NCBI GenBank assembly: GCA_021234155.1
Contig: JAJEKV010000012.1
Span: 7,051,650 to 7,115,649 of the forward strand
Origin: Isoetes taiwanensis
Lineage: Eukaryota; Streptophyta; Lycopodiopsida; Isoetales; Isoetaceae
Direction of reading: 5' to 3'
DNA length: 64,000 bases
Position 1 is the stretch's first letter. Each line of letters begins with the position of its first letter. Positions 54,468 to 63,807 of the stretch are shown piece by piece. The position numbers and the translations under genes are program-made. Under the pieces are notes generated by a model, which saw only the letters and a list, made by a program, of their open reading frames with translations, did not search any database and was not told the origin of the DNA.

Positions 54468-55039
54468 CCGCGACGGACCTCCAGAAATACAACCCTCCCA
54501 TGTAATCAATGGTTTGATGCAGAGTGCAAGGAACACAAACGCCGGGTCGCCAAGTCACGACCACTTTACGCCAACATGCGTCCGGGCGGATCGCATCTTC
54601 CTTAAAGCTAAGAAAGCCGGTACATTGCGGCAAGATCAAAGGGAAATGTTTTACCTCCTGGAACGTCACCCCAGGACCTTCTGGCGAAGGGTTCTTAGAA
54701 AGCCAGTACAACCCACAGGGAATATCACTCCCGAGTAGTGGAGGCAATACTTGCAATAGCTATACGATCCTCAGGGTGCACATGCAGCATTACCCTTGCA
54801 AGGAGGCCCGGTGTTGAAAATCCACAGTTCGGACGGAACAAGGCTTACGACATCTTGCCAATGGGAAAGCCCCCGGACTTGATGGTATGCGGCGAAATTG
54901 CTTAAGTGGGCGGGGTCGTCCATAATAGCGATCTTGTGACCGCCTTTGTTCAACAAGGCATTACAGAAGGCTTCCCGCTGCGAAGTGGACCAATAGCGAG
55001 TTGTTCCCATCTATAAAATGGGTGACCCAATAATGCCCA
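54468..55039 (+). mobile_element. LINE-X copy C, left part
   Basis: This aligns with copy A from about 1368 ('GCGACGGACCTCC') through the 'NGKAPGLDGM'-type RT motif to the first RT fingers at about 55018. It is antisense to Copia 2. The frame is broken. The copy is interrupted at about 55040 by the TIR element and resumes at 63808. Confidence 0.85.
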
Positions 55040-55069
55040 AACAAAGTTTAAAATGAAACGCACTTATTT
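55040..55069 (+). repeat. Left terminal inverted repeat
   Basis: It matches the complement of 63778-63807 at 29 of 30 positions and contains GTTTAAAATGAAACGCACTT. The outer 5 bases (AACAA) resemble LINE-X sequence, so the true end could be 55045. Confidence 0.9.
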
Positions 55070-55436
55070 CTTTGGAACGCGCTTCAAAGGAATCTTTGAA
55101 AGATTCCCTAAAATTCCCTTAAAAAGTCCATTTTAAAGATTTTTTTGTGACAGTGTGACAATTTAAGTAATTTAGGTACCATTTTTGAGGGGTTGATTGA
55201 ACATAACTTTCGTGCAAAAATTTTAAATAGCAATTTTCATCCTCCTAAACTAGAACAAAAAAAGTTACTTTTATAAAGTGTAGCAAAAAAGGGCAATAAA
55301 AAAATAGCAAGGGTAGTAGAGTGACAAAGAAGTGATATATTCAAGGTTGTGAAAATTGTACAAAATTATGAACAAAATTGTCAAAAAAATATAGGATATT
55401 TTGACGCAGACAATCATCACACGCACTTTACGTTTT

Positions 55437-55643
55437 TTACATGTTCGAGTCATCGGACAAACTTACATTTTGCGCAAAGATCGGGATGCATCTCATCCTC
55501 GACTCATTTATTCCCCGATCACTCGAGCCTTCATCCTCGGCTTCACTCTCAAAGACTGGATGTACTTTCGAGCGATCTTCTTCCTCACCGTCTACAAGTG
55601 AGTCTTCATCATCATCTTTTTGGCCACCTTTTGGCTTGTTTGT
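55437..55643 (-). CDS. Acidic terminal exon, probably the end of the minus-strand transposase gene
   Basis: A stop-free minus-strand stretch begins after an ATTAG acceptor (55644-55646) and ends at TAA (55437-55439). It encodes a highly acidic peptide ('DDDEDSLVDGEEEDRS', 'FESEAEDEGSSDRG'). The plus-strand frames over the same bases are Ser/His-rich mirror images and less likely. It may be the C-terminal tail of the transposase or a separate small gene. Confidence 0.4.
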   Translation of the reverse strand, partial: TNKPKGGQKDDDEDSLVDGEEEDRSKVHPVFESEAEDEGSSDRGINESRMRCIPIFAQNVSLSDDSNM

Positions 55644-56289
55644 CTAATCCACATCTTGACCTTATTAAAGTTTGGTGACCATACGTAACTTATTAGCGGC
55701 GGTCGAGAACAAAGTCATATGCAAGAACCTTCACTTGAGAGAGATCTATGGCTAGCAGTTTTTTGCTTTGGACTTTGCTCTCTTTCCCCCTCTGTTTTAC
55801 CATCTCCAAAGTATAACTCCAATCGAAGCATTGGCGGCAATCGTTCTCATCGGTGCACTTTTAATTGAGTGGGAATTCCATCCTCTTGTTACCTCCTCGT
55901 TACTTTAGCTAGCGAACGGCTTCCCGGACTCATCATTATCACCGGGACAGCTATGAGCATTCCTTTTCTCGGTGAGACTGAACTCGGATACTTTCGGCAA
56001 CTTGTTGTGCCAGGCGTCTAGGGCGGTGTACATGACTCTGTCATCTTCATCCGAAGCTAGCCAATATCTCTCGCATGTTCCTCTTGATTCTCAACTTGCA
56101 CGGGGAGGGTTTGCCTAGATGGCCCGGTTGAATGTAACCAGTCTTCGACCTTGTAATGAAGCTTGCAACATGTCACGCTCTTGAGAAAAAAATTGAGGCC
56201 ACCATAAAGCATCGCCTCCCAAAGTGGTTAGAGCAGATCAATACTTGTCTCAATACAATCCAATGATTTATTTGAGTCAAATGCTCTTC

Positions 56290-57175
56290 CCTCCTTTTAC
56301 TCTTTGTGATTTCTTTCAAGCTTTTTAGAGGCATTTGCTCTGCGAGAGCATGGAACTAGTATTGGGATGTTGCTAATGAATTGAATACCTGTGGCCGCCG
56401 GGTCAAGCAAGGATGTGGCATATTTCTTTCCTTGTAAGATGGCCTTGCCATCTACAAGTGAAATTTTGATCGATCTTTGGAATGTAATGTTTCTCAAGGG
56501 CTCAATAGCACAGGACCTAGTTGATCTCTTGAAAAATCCATTCCTTGAAATCATAAGTTTCTTCCAATAACTTCGATGTCGGGCGAGGATTGTAGGAATC
56601 TTGGATGACCTCAATCATGGTGGCGGGCTTAGAGCTTTTTTTGAGCAAGGCGTTTAGAGAACCTCTTGAACATCTCGATCAATTTGGTGGGTGTATGACC
56701 AACAAGCAGAAACCAATCTTCACCTTCTTGAAGATTTGTTTCTCTACTAGCATAGCACACGATAAGCAAACAACGCTGATTCTTATTTTTCCCTTGTCGT
56801 GTTATCTAGTCAAGATCTGAGAACCGGTATATGTTCTAGATTGGAAAGAAGCTTATTCAATATTGTGATAGTGAGATTTGGATCAGCATGAATGTTTGGA
56901 TAATTCAAAAATGCCTTGCAAGATAGTTTTCCATTAAATACCATAGCACCAACAACATGCGGATGTATGAAATCTTCTTGAAAACATCCTTAGGCACATT
57001 GACAAAATGTGGTAGGGTGGTCTTCTTCTGGGTCCATTCCATCAATAACAACCGATATGTAGTTGAGTGGTTGTTCGATTAACTTCTTCCTATGTTTTGT
57101 CAATTTTCTCCTTTCCAAAGATTGTTGTTCTCGTGCTTGTTGGGTTTCTCCTTCAATGCATCCGAAGGAAAACAT
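56290..57175 (-). pseudogene. DUF7869-like presumed RNase H-fold transposase, core region, frameshifted
   Basis: Pieces in shifting minus frames follow the order of the DUF7869 family seen in mobile elements of many eukaryotes. They are a basic 'YxxHRKKLxxxPLNYISVVIDGMD' type start (as 'KLIEQPLNYISVVIDGMDPE' near 57050), 'TTLPHFVNVPKD' near 57010-56975, 'HPHVVGAMVFNGKL' near 56970-56930, 'ADPNLTITILNKLLSNLE' near 56900-56845, 'LDNTTREKN' near 56810, 'VGHTPT' near 56710 and 'KRFSKRLAQ' near 56650. In the family these carry the acidic residues D-G-M-D, L-D-N and G-H-T-H-x-D-(I/V)-D. Here the last motif is altered and at least four frameshifts or stops occur. The role as a transposase is inferred from its location in a TIR element. 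Confidence 0.7.
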
Positions 57176-58548
57176 GTTTAGGAAAGAACCTACTTTTAAG
57201 TAGAACTAGGCAAGAACACGCCACGGAAGCTTACTTTTAGTGTGAAGTGTCCTTGCATTTTGTCTACGAGCTTTTAATTCAGCATGTAGCACAAACAGAC
57301 ATCCTATGCTTTCTAGGAATGGCCACACGAGAAAACTCTTTTTCGAACCTGATGGTAAAAGTAAGAGTAGCGGAGACAAAGCGTTCTCCAGCCCTCAACA
57401 CACATCTCCTTATAATTATCGTGAGACTTCTTGTTTCGTGAAATTGTCACTCAAGTGGTACATAGGGCTGTTAGGGGAGTTTCTCACAAGACTCCTTAAA
57501 GAAACCTTCCATCCGGAAACACATTGAAGAGCATGAATTCTGGTTATGCCTCCCGAATGGCGTAGTCATTGATGCCCGGATTCTTGTCAAACCTTTTCTT
57601 GGTGGTCAAGTCGTCTGTTGCCTAAAGCATGAATCAATTTGAAGGCCGTTTTGACGGTGTAGCCACCCGGCCACCACCAAAAGTAAACTTCTCACCATCA
57701 TCCGGCCTAATATTGAAGGCTAAGTAGCCCCTTTGGTCTAGCGAGTCATTGAACTGTAACTATCACGAAGCAACCTCAATTCCTTTTAGTCAATCTTAAG
57801 CAAACAACGTTGAGAACAACGATTAACTTTGTATGTGTTGCCCGCAAGTGAGCCTCGATCCATGAGTTTCTTTCTTCTAACGGTTGTACATGCCGTCTTG
57901 TGTAAGTTACGCTTTAAGATTTTTACTTGCGAGGGCTTTGAATTCAACATGGAGTCTTGTGGCTTTGGTAGGTCCTCGTCGAGACATCAACATGAGGTGT
58001 TTCTTCGCCTGAGAGATCAACATGAGGTGTACTTGTAGATGCCGAGAGGTTTGATGTGGGCAAGGCACGGGGGAGGTGCTTTCCCTCTCGGGAAAAATAA
58101 TCGAGGCCGGTGACGTAGTTGACCAGCTCCCTCGGCGTCGTAGAACACAGGAAGGCGGTCACCGACCGCCCCACTTGTTTGTAGTACCATTTAAAATGGA
58201 TGGAGTTGGTGTGATTTGCCTCCGTGGAGGGAGCCTACTGCGGGACTATGGGCTTAATGCACTAAAAATGAATTGGAGGAGGTAGTCCGACCTCTAGCCC
58301 GAGAATTGAAACGCATTGGTGGGGGCGTACGGCGTTGCCTGAGCGTTGTGGTGGAGTAAATTGAACCGGTGGTGGAAGCCGAGGTGGTCTTGCCGAGCAA
58401 ACTCAACAGAGCCGGGTGTTGGAATGTCGGATGTAGAATATTCGTGGCTACTTCCCCGGTGTCCCTGAGGAGGAGGTGTGGAAAGCCATTGCAGGAGGAA
58501 GCCTCGCGAATGAGTTGAGGCTCTGGCAGTTCTTTTCTCTCGAGCCAT
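57176..58548 (-). pseudogene. N-terminal region of the DUF7869-like gene or a separate upstream gene
   Basis: The minus strand has frames from ATG at 58548 ('MAREKRTARASTHSRG') and 58174-57944 ('GRSVTAFLCSTTPRELVNYVTG', then a doubled 'TPHVD' motif). Short scraps follow down to 57175. The doubling comes from a small repeat at about 57985-58030. I do not recognise a domain. The position directly upstream of the transposase core and the same strand suggest it is the first part of that gene. The start abuts the first copy of the palindrome (58552). Confidence 0.4.
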
Positions 58549-58549
58549 A

Positions 58550-59396
58550 CGCAGATAAATTTATATAGAGTGCGATAAAAATATACAGTGGAAGAAAAAC
58601 TTAAGGCTGCAGATCAGATAAATTTATATCTGAGAGATGGTATAAATTTATACGAGGAGGGCAACATAGAAACGAGCGGTATAAATTTATACCGAAAACT
58701 CACGCACACTTGTATTGAAAACTTTATGGAGAAGCTATATGAAGCGGCACTTAGCAGAGGTACTTAAAGGCCGTACCCCTATTTTCTATATACGCAATGA
58801 GTCGGCGCAAGATGCGGCTTATATACCCCCTTATTTGCTCTCTCGAACGCCTATACGGCGGGTCTATACCGTCATGGCCACGTAAGTCTACTACCCGCAT
58901 CGTTTCTAGTTTCTTTTTGTTTTAATCTAGAGTGTAGCTACTACGGTATAACTTTATATCGAGTATGGTTTCGGATCGGTATAAATTTATACCGCCGAAA
59001 CGATGGTAAATTTATACCGCTCCAGGCCATCGGGTATAAATTTATAACGACCGGTGTACTGAATCCAGATAAATTTATACCGCCGAGCACCCGCAGATAA
59101 ATTTATACCGCTCGAACACGCTCGGTATAAATTTATACCGATATAGTTCCTTCGATCGGTATAAATTTATACCCGCAGTGCTCGAGCGGTATAAATTTAT
59201 ACCGCCTGCAAATTCGATCGCAATAAATTTATACCGCCGAGCACCTGCGGTAAATTTATACCGACCGTGTTCGAACGGTATAAATTTATACCGCCGAAAG
59301 CACCCCTGGGCGTATAAATTTATAACGATCGTGATTAGTTCGGTATAAATTTATACCGCCGTGGAAATCGGTATAAATTTATACCGATCCGTAACC
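58550..59396. repeat. Palindrome array 1: about 19 copies of CGGTATAAATTTATACCG in the divergent promoter region
   Basis: Copies centre at roughly 58560, 58623, 58648, 58688, 58954 (weak), 58985, 59010, 59042, 59075, 59100, 59132, 59166, 59196, 59228, 59254, 59284, 59318, 59349 and 59379. From 58985 on the spacing is about 25-34 bp, i.e. near three helical turns. Perfect 18-mers alternate with copies that have one damaged flank. The array separates the minus-strand transposase gene from the plus-strand methyltransferase gene. Confidence 0.92.
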
Positions 59397-59539
59397 ATTT
59401 TGGAATCTTGGTGTCTAGTGCTTAAAGAAGTGTCGCAAACCCTTAAAATTTCAGTAATATTCTTGCGTTTTAAGCTTAAATAACACAAAAAAGTGATAAT
59501 TTAGTGTAGATTTTATGCTCTTTTTCCCTCTTTTTTCTT

Positions 59540-60290
59540 GTTTTATGGTACAAAAGGTCGAAAAGGTTACGTTTTCTTGCATAAAGATGGCCTTCTTTAC
59601 GCTTTTTCCAGCCCCCAGATCAAGTTTGTAAACAAGGGCCGATCATCAAAGGCTGCACCAATAGAGCCACGCATATTAACCGAAAAAGACAGACGCGGTA
59701 ATGCGCCCACGGGGTGCAAGGGAGAGCAAACCCAATCGAACGGCGTACCTTTACTTGTGTCATCAATCGGGGAAGGGCAAGTACAAAAGTGACGATTATT
59801 ACCCCGCCGCTGAAATTATCAACCTTATTGCTCACAGGTCGATGATGAAATCTTAATGAAGTGCATGCATGACAAGGGGAAGTCTTTTACGTTCTTGAAA
59901 GTAAAATGCTTCGAATAAGCATGTGCAAACCCAAAGATGTGCAAGAGTACGTGGCTGACAATTACAAGAGTGGCCATGTAAGTATTGTTTAGTGTCTTCA
60001 CGTATAAATTTATACCGTCATCTTCCTAACTTAACCCTCGCATTACGGATATAGTGGACATTTTAATGTCGGTTGTGCTTTCTTAAGAAACAAAGTTGGT
60101 CAAAGGTCTCGCACCCGACTCACTACCGAAGAGTTTGAAGAGAAGGACGAGGAAGTAGAAGAAGAAGAGGAAGAGGAACCGGTGGTAACAAAGGAAAGGG
60201 TAGAAAGCATTCCCTCAGTAGTAGATACACGTGCTCCTACAAAAAAGAAATCTAGAGGCACAAAGGGTTTGACTATAGAGGAGTCAACGT
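59540..60290 (+). pseudogene. 5' exons of the ParB-methyltransferase gene
   Basis: Coding-like text includes 'KGRKGYVFLHKDGLLYAF' near 59555-59610, 'CKPKDVQEYVADNYKSGH' ending at a GTAAGT donor (59979), and, after an intron that holds one palindrome (60003-60020), an exon starting near 60056. That exon reads 'FLRNKVGQRSRTRLTTEEF' and continues into a Glu-rich stretch ('DEEVEEEEEEEPVV') and 'SRGTKGLTIEES' before a GTAAGC donor near 60291. Frame changes occur at 59800-59900. The N-terminal function is unknown. Confidence 0.5.
60003..60020. repeat. Single palindrome copy inside an intron
   Basis: CGTATAAATTTATACCG lies between the GTAAGT donor at 59979 and the ATAG acceptor at 60054. Confidence 0.85.
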
Positions 60291-60327
60291 AAGCTCTTCG
60301 TGGCTCCCGGAGCAGATATTGTTGTGA

Positions 60328-60990
60328 AGCCTGCAGATAAATCAAGTGCTATTCTCAAGCCGGTGAATGACACTAAACCGCTAAAGCAAACTATTTCTTT
60401 GACATTGAGCACCATTAAGAGGCCACCTAAAAATGAAGATGGGGTCGAGTGCTACGGTCCCGGAAGTCAGATATGGCACATGTGGCTATAATTGAAACAA
60501 AGAATGAGAAGAAATCCTCATGCCCATGTGTCGCCACTAGTTGTTATGGTGGGCGTGAGTCAAGGCAACCAACTAAAAGATTACAAGAAGGTCGACTTCG
60601 AAGATTACACATACTACGTTCTTGGAGGCACACATAGTTACAAGGCAAGGAAAGAACTAGCAAAAGAGGAAAGCCGTGAACGGCGTGGAAGAGCCGTGAA
60701 GCACATATATACGCGTTGGTGTAACAGATGAAGAAGCAAAAGTCATTGCCGCGGAGTCATAATCTCGACAATGACTTCGATTAAAAATGAGTTTAATAGA
60801 CAAGATCCGCTTCATGCAATCGTGAGTAATTGGAATTTAAACAAATGTATGGAGAGGATTTTAAAAAGCAAAAGAACAAGCCGCGAGCTTCGAGAAGCCC
60901 GCGAGATGAAAGTGCCTCGCCTATGACTATGATAAGAAGCCCATTATGGCAGTAAAGCAATACGATAACTACTTTCAGCTGGCATTCAGA
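60328..60990 (+). pseudogene. ParB-like domain exon
   Basis: After a GGAGCAG acceptor (60327) an open frame with a single TAA (60489-60491) encodes 'IVVKPADKSSAILKPVND', 'NPHAHVSPLVVMVGVSQGNQ' and 'VDFEDYTYYVLGGTHSYKAR'. A frameshifted 'GVTDEEAKVIAAE' and 'NLDNDF..KMSLIDKIRFM' follow. The (V)-x-G-G-x-H-S/R-x-x-A-x-x-x-L motif and the following T-D-E-E-A-x-x-(I/L)-A-x-x-x-N element match ParB/Srx-type N-terminal domains, whose G-x-H-R motif is the nucleotide-binding/nuclease site; here Arg is Ser. In bacteria and phages such a domain is often fused to a DNA methylase, and the next exons here encode one. Confidence 0.55.
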
Positions 60991-61059
60991 GATGGTCAAG
61001 TAAGAAGCTGCTCTTCTTTCTATGTTTTGTAGTGTTTAGCGTGTATACAAGTGCCTTCA

Positions 61060-61368
61060 AGACGCGATAAATTTATACCGGCTTCACCCACGCGATAAAT
61101 TTATCATCGGTGATAATTAGATACCGGTGATAAATTTATACCGCCTAGTCGCAGATAAAATTTATACTGGTATTCCTGACGTATAAATTTATACCGCGGG
61201 TCTCAAGCACGGTATAAATTTAAACCGCCCCTAGTCGCTGGTATAAATTTATACCGTTTAGTCAGCGTATAAATTTATACCGGGTACGCCACCTGATATA
61301 AATTTATATCGGATTAGACGCACGTATAAATTTATATCAGATTCGGCACGCAGATAAATTTATACCGC
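61060..61368. repeat. Palindrome array 2: about 11 copies inside an intron
   Basis: Copies centre near 61070, 61090, 61131, 61152, 61186, 61218, 61249, 61274, 61301, 61331 and 61358. Spacing is again about 20-40 bp. They lie between the ParB-like exon and the next coding exon. Several copies are mutated on one side only. Confidence 0.9.
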
Positions 61369-61454
61369 GACTACACACCATGCGTGTTTAGAAAGTAGAC
61401 CGCAACATATTCTCTTACGCTTAAGCAACACTAAACTAATGGCGCTTGTCCATT

Positions 61455-61695
61455 TGCGTGTGGGATCTTCAAGAAAGAATTTTTGTATGTTCAAGATGGT
61501 GAGCTTAAAGAGCAAGCCAAATTCGGCAGTGGAAAACCAAAAAGGGTGGAGAATTAAAAACGTAAAAAATATGAGCATTGTACCGGACGCCAGCTTCTGT
61601 GGATTAAAAAGCAAAGAAATTTTTGTTCCTTTTGGAAAAAAGTCGTGGCCAAGGAATTTACATTAGACGAAATGGCCAAGGAAGCTAAGACGTAA
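61455..61695 (+). pseudogene. Linker exon of the ParB-methyltransferase gene
   Basis: Frames carry 'FLYVQDGELKEQAKFGSGKPKR' in two parts and 'VVAKEFTLDEMAKEAKT' before a GTAAGT donor (about 61690). Frameshifts occur within. It is probably the alpha-helical linker that follows the ParB-like domain; no domain is recognised. Confidence 0.4.
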
Positions 61696-61769
61696 GTTTC
61701 ACATTTGCAATGCCGCCTTTCTTCTACATTTTCCTCGGTCTTACAACATGTTTCTCTTTGCGGTGAAAG

Positions 61770-61905
61770 ACATTGTTACCGCCCGAAGCCGAAGTTAATG
61801 AAGCAAAATTAAACCTTGAGGACTGGGAGGAGTGCAAGCTTCTACCCAAGTTGTACCAAATCGATAGTATTATTAGAGAGCACGCCTTAACTTTAGTGGT
61901 CGGGT
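61770..61905 (+). CDS. Small exon of the ParB-methyltransferase gene
   Basis: A clean open exon lies between a GTGAAAG acceptor (61769) and a GGG|TAAGT-type donor (61904), encoding 'LLPPEAEVNEAKLNLEDWEE' and 'KLYQIDSIIREHALTLVVG'. The composition is typical of coding sequence. No domain name can be given. Confidence 0.5.
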
Positions 61906-61974
61906 AAGTTTTGCTAAAAATATGTTCTCAGTTTGTGCCTTTTTCTCACAATATTCTTACGTAACAAGAAAAAG

Positions 61975-62401
61975 GGGCTTCCCCGCCGATTTTTAAACCT
62001 GGTTCAGTAGGGCCAAGGAAGAGAGGCGAGACTTAAGGCAATCGAACAGGAAAGGAGGTCGCCACTAGCGCCTTTGACACTTCTTATGAAAGATTTACAA
62101 CGCTTGGTCGACCGCATGTACGAGTTGTTGAGGGTGATTTGCATCGAGGTCGGGGACACTTTTGGAGAAGCGTAACTTCACATTATGCATTGCGATATTC
62201 CCTATGGTTTCAAAATTAAGGATACCGCTTTTGACGAGGAGGCTTTCACGCACGCAAGTCCACTCTTTTTGGAAGGCCTAAAGGAAGTCACCTTATCCGC
62301 TAACCGGAGGGTCATTATTTTCCATTCGACCTACAAACAATGTCTGCGGCTTAAACCTATGGGAGTCGCCTCAGAATGCCGCTTTGAAAATCGCATTTGG
62401 T
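61975..62401 (+). pseudogene. Methyltransferase exon with motif IV (CDIPYG)
   Basis: The last part is open for 72 codons from 62185. It begins 'MHCDIPYGFKIKDTAFDEEAF' in two steps, the catalytic motif IV (D/N/S-P-P-Y class, here D-I-P-Y) of DNA amino-methyltransferases, and continues 'RVIIFHSTYKQ' (the strand that follows) and ends 'FENRIW' at a GTAAGC donor (62401). Motif IV binds the target base amino group. The exon upstream of 62185 is frameshifted. Confidence 0.6.
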
Positions 62402-62437
62402 AAGCTTAACATTTAACGCTTTTCTTTTAGTAACTCC

Positions 62438-62600
62438 ACGGTATAAATTTATACCACAACCGCCCTAAGGTTTAAATTTATATAGCAAGGCAATGTCTCA
62501 TAAATTTATACGGCTTGACCAGATATAAATTTATACCGCATAGGCAACCCCTCGGTATAAATTTATACCGCAAGGCAACCCGGTATAAATTTATACCGCC
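62438..62600. repeat. Palindrome array 3: six copies inside an intron
   Basis: Copies centre near 62448, 62476, 62505, 62530, 62561 and 62590. They lie between the motif IV exon and the motif I exon. Confidence 0.9.
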
Positions 62601-62659
62601 ACACTCTTGAGCTAACTTATTTTCCTTGTTTTATTTTACTAATATTTCATTGTTGTCTT

Positions 62660-63337
62660 TGTTTGGCGGGCTTAAAACAAACGTTAAGGGTCATGGTGGT
62701 GGTCCGCGCTTAGTAAGTTGTTTCGAGCACTTTCACATAGGGTTTTACAAATACAGACGCCAAAAACCATGGTTCACTTTAATACTCCAGAATGAAAAGA
62801 CTCCTCCCCGCAATGCGCTTCAGTTCCCTACGGTTTTGCAAAAATTAAGAGACCCACAAATGACAAAGCGCGTGGTGTCCCATTATCGGCCACAGCGACT
62901 TTATAAATAATTTGATACGATGGTTTTCTCACAGGGACCGGATCTTAGACGCATTTTCTCGCTCGAGCACCACGCCAGCCATGCCCTTGCGGGCGCAATG
63001 TTGTCTCCGTCGACATAGACCCTGACAAAATAAGTTTCATCGTGACCAGGATAAGCTCTTGTGAATCCTTTCCGATGAAAACGAGGAATTGGGAGCAAAA
63101 ATGGTGCCGGGCGATGTAAAAGGCACATATATGTAAATCCAAACCTCCACTTACGGAAGAAGAAATGAGGAGGTGGAGTTCGTCGATCTGAGCCCGGTGG
63201 TGCCCGAGCCGAGAAACACACTGCACTTCACCATTGGAATCGTAAGGGGCGTCTCTGCTATTATAACCTCGCAAGAGACTGATCCTAAGGGGAGAGATAG
63301 TCCTGTGGACTGGGAAGAGCCACCTCCCGTATAAATT
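62660..63337 (+). pseudogene. Methyltransferase C-terminal exon with motif I
   Basis: The frame reads 'KTNVKGHGGGPRLVSCFEHFHIGFYKYRRQ' in pieces, the segment that in beta-class enzymes precedes the AdoMet site. A frameshift near 62910 is followed by 'ILDAFS.SSTT' (motif I, 62945-62975; normally L-D-x-F-x-G-S-G-T-T), then 'GRNVVSVDIDPDKISFIVTRI' in the next frame, including the acidic motif II. A last part 'VEFVDLSPVVPEPRN' ends 'DWEEPPPV' at TAA 63335-63337. Motif IV before motif I makes this a beta-class N4-cytosine or N6-adenine type. Frameshifts and the G-to-S change in motif I make this copy inactive. Confidence 0.65.
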
Positions 63338-63347
63338 TATACAGACA
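63329..63347. repeat. Last palindrome copy, overlapping the methyltransferase stop codon
   Basis: CCGTATAAATTTATAC overlaps the predicted terminal codons; the TAA stop is formed by the palindrome itself. Confidence 0.8.
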
Positions 63348-63777
63348 AAGATTTTAAACTATCTTTCATTGTAATCTATGTGTTACGAATTTTAATATAT
63401 TTTGATGAAGATTTCTCAATTGAAAACTTTGTCTCTTCAACAATGCTTAATTAGAACAATTCTTTTTGATTCATGATTTGAGACTCTTTCTCTTTTCTAT
63501 GTTTGATTTTCTTAGTACTTATATTAAGCTTGCAAAACACAAAACTATATTTCCTTCTATTTTCAACAACAAATACTTAATGAGTTCTTAAATGTAATGT
63601 CTTTCTCCTCAAAACAAGCTTTTTTTGCCCTTCTTAAAAAAATGAAAAGGCTTCAAAAATGTTGCTTTTTTGGGGTATTTCAATGCTATTTGTTTAACAA
63701 TCTATTTTGCTCCCTATTTTGTCCATTTTTTTCAAGTTTCCAATTTTTATAAAGGAATCTTTCAAACGCACTTCTTA
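63348..63777. other. AT-rich subterminal region of the TIR element
   Basis: No coding content. Short T and A tracts mirror those next to the left end (55100-55300), for example 'GTCCATTTT' at both sides. Confidence 0.6.
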
Positions 63778-63807
63778 AATAAGTGCGTTTCATTTTAAAC
63801 CTTGTTC
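63778..63807 (-). repeat. Right terminal inverted repeat
   Basis: Complement of the left repeat with one mismatch. LINE-X RT sequence resumes directly after it. Confidence 0.9.

Larger units (their letters stand above)
55040..63807. mobile_element. 8.8-kb TIR element with DUF7869-like transposase, ParB-methyltransferase gene and palindrome arrays
   Basis: The borders are defined because LINE-X copy C is split here: RT sequence up to about 55039 continues at 63808. Both ends carry the inverted repeat that includes GTTTAAAATGAAACGCACTT (30 bp, one mismatch). Diverged similarity ('GAAAGATTCC') extends further inward. Inside are a minus-strand transposase-like gene (55437-58548), a plus-strand ParB/methyltransferase gene (about 59540-63337) and about 38 copies of an 18-bp palindrome. 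A clean target-site duplication could not be read; both flanks contain 'CCCA', and the LINE sequence between is altered. Frameshifts show that this copy is inactive. Confidence 0.85.

Noticed and set aside
55349-55678. Plus-strand Ser/His-rich ORFs over 55.4-55.7 kb
   Set aside because: They are the mirror of an acidic minus-strand exon that has a splice acceptor and lies on the transposase strand.
58550-63347. CRISPR-like array
   Set aside because: The repeats are 18-bp palindromes with irregular short spacers, many are mutated, and they lie in introns of a eukaryotic-type gene.
55040-63807. Polinton/Maverick or integrated giant virus
   Set aside because: No protein-primed DNA polymerase, retroviral-type integrase, capsid or packaging ATPase motifs were seen, and the element is only 8.8 kb.
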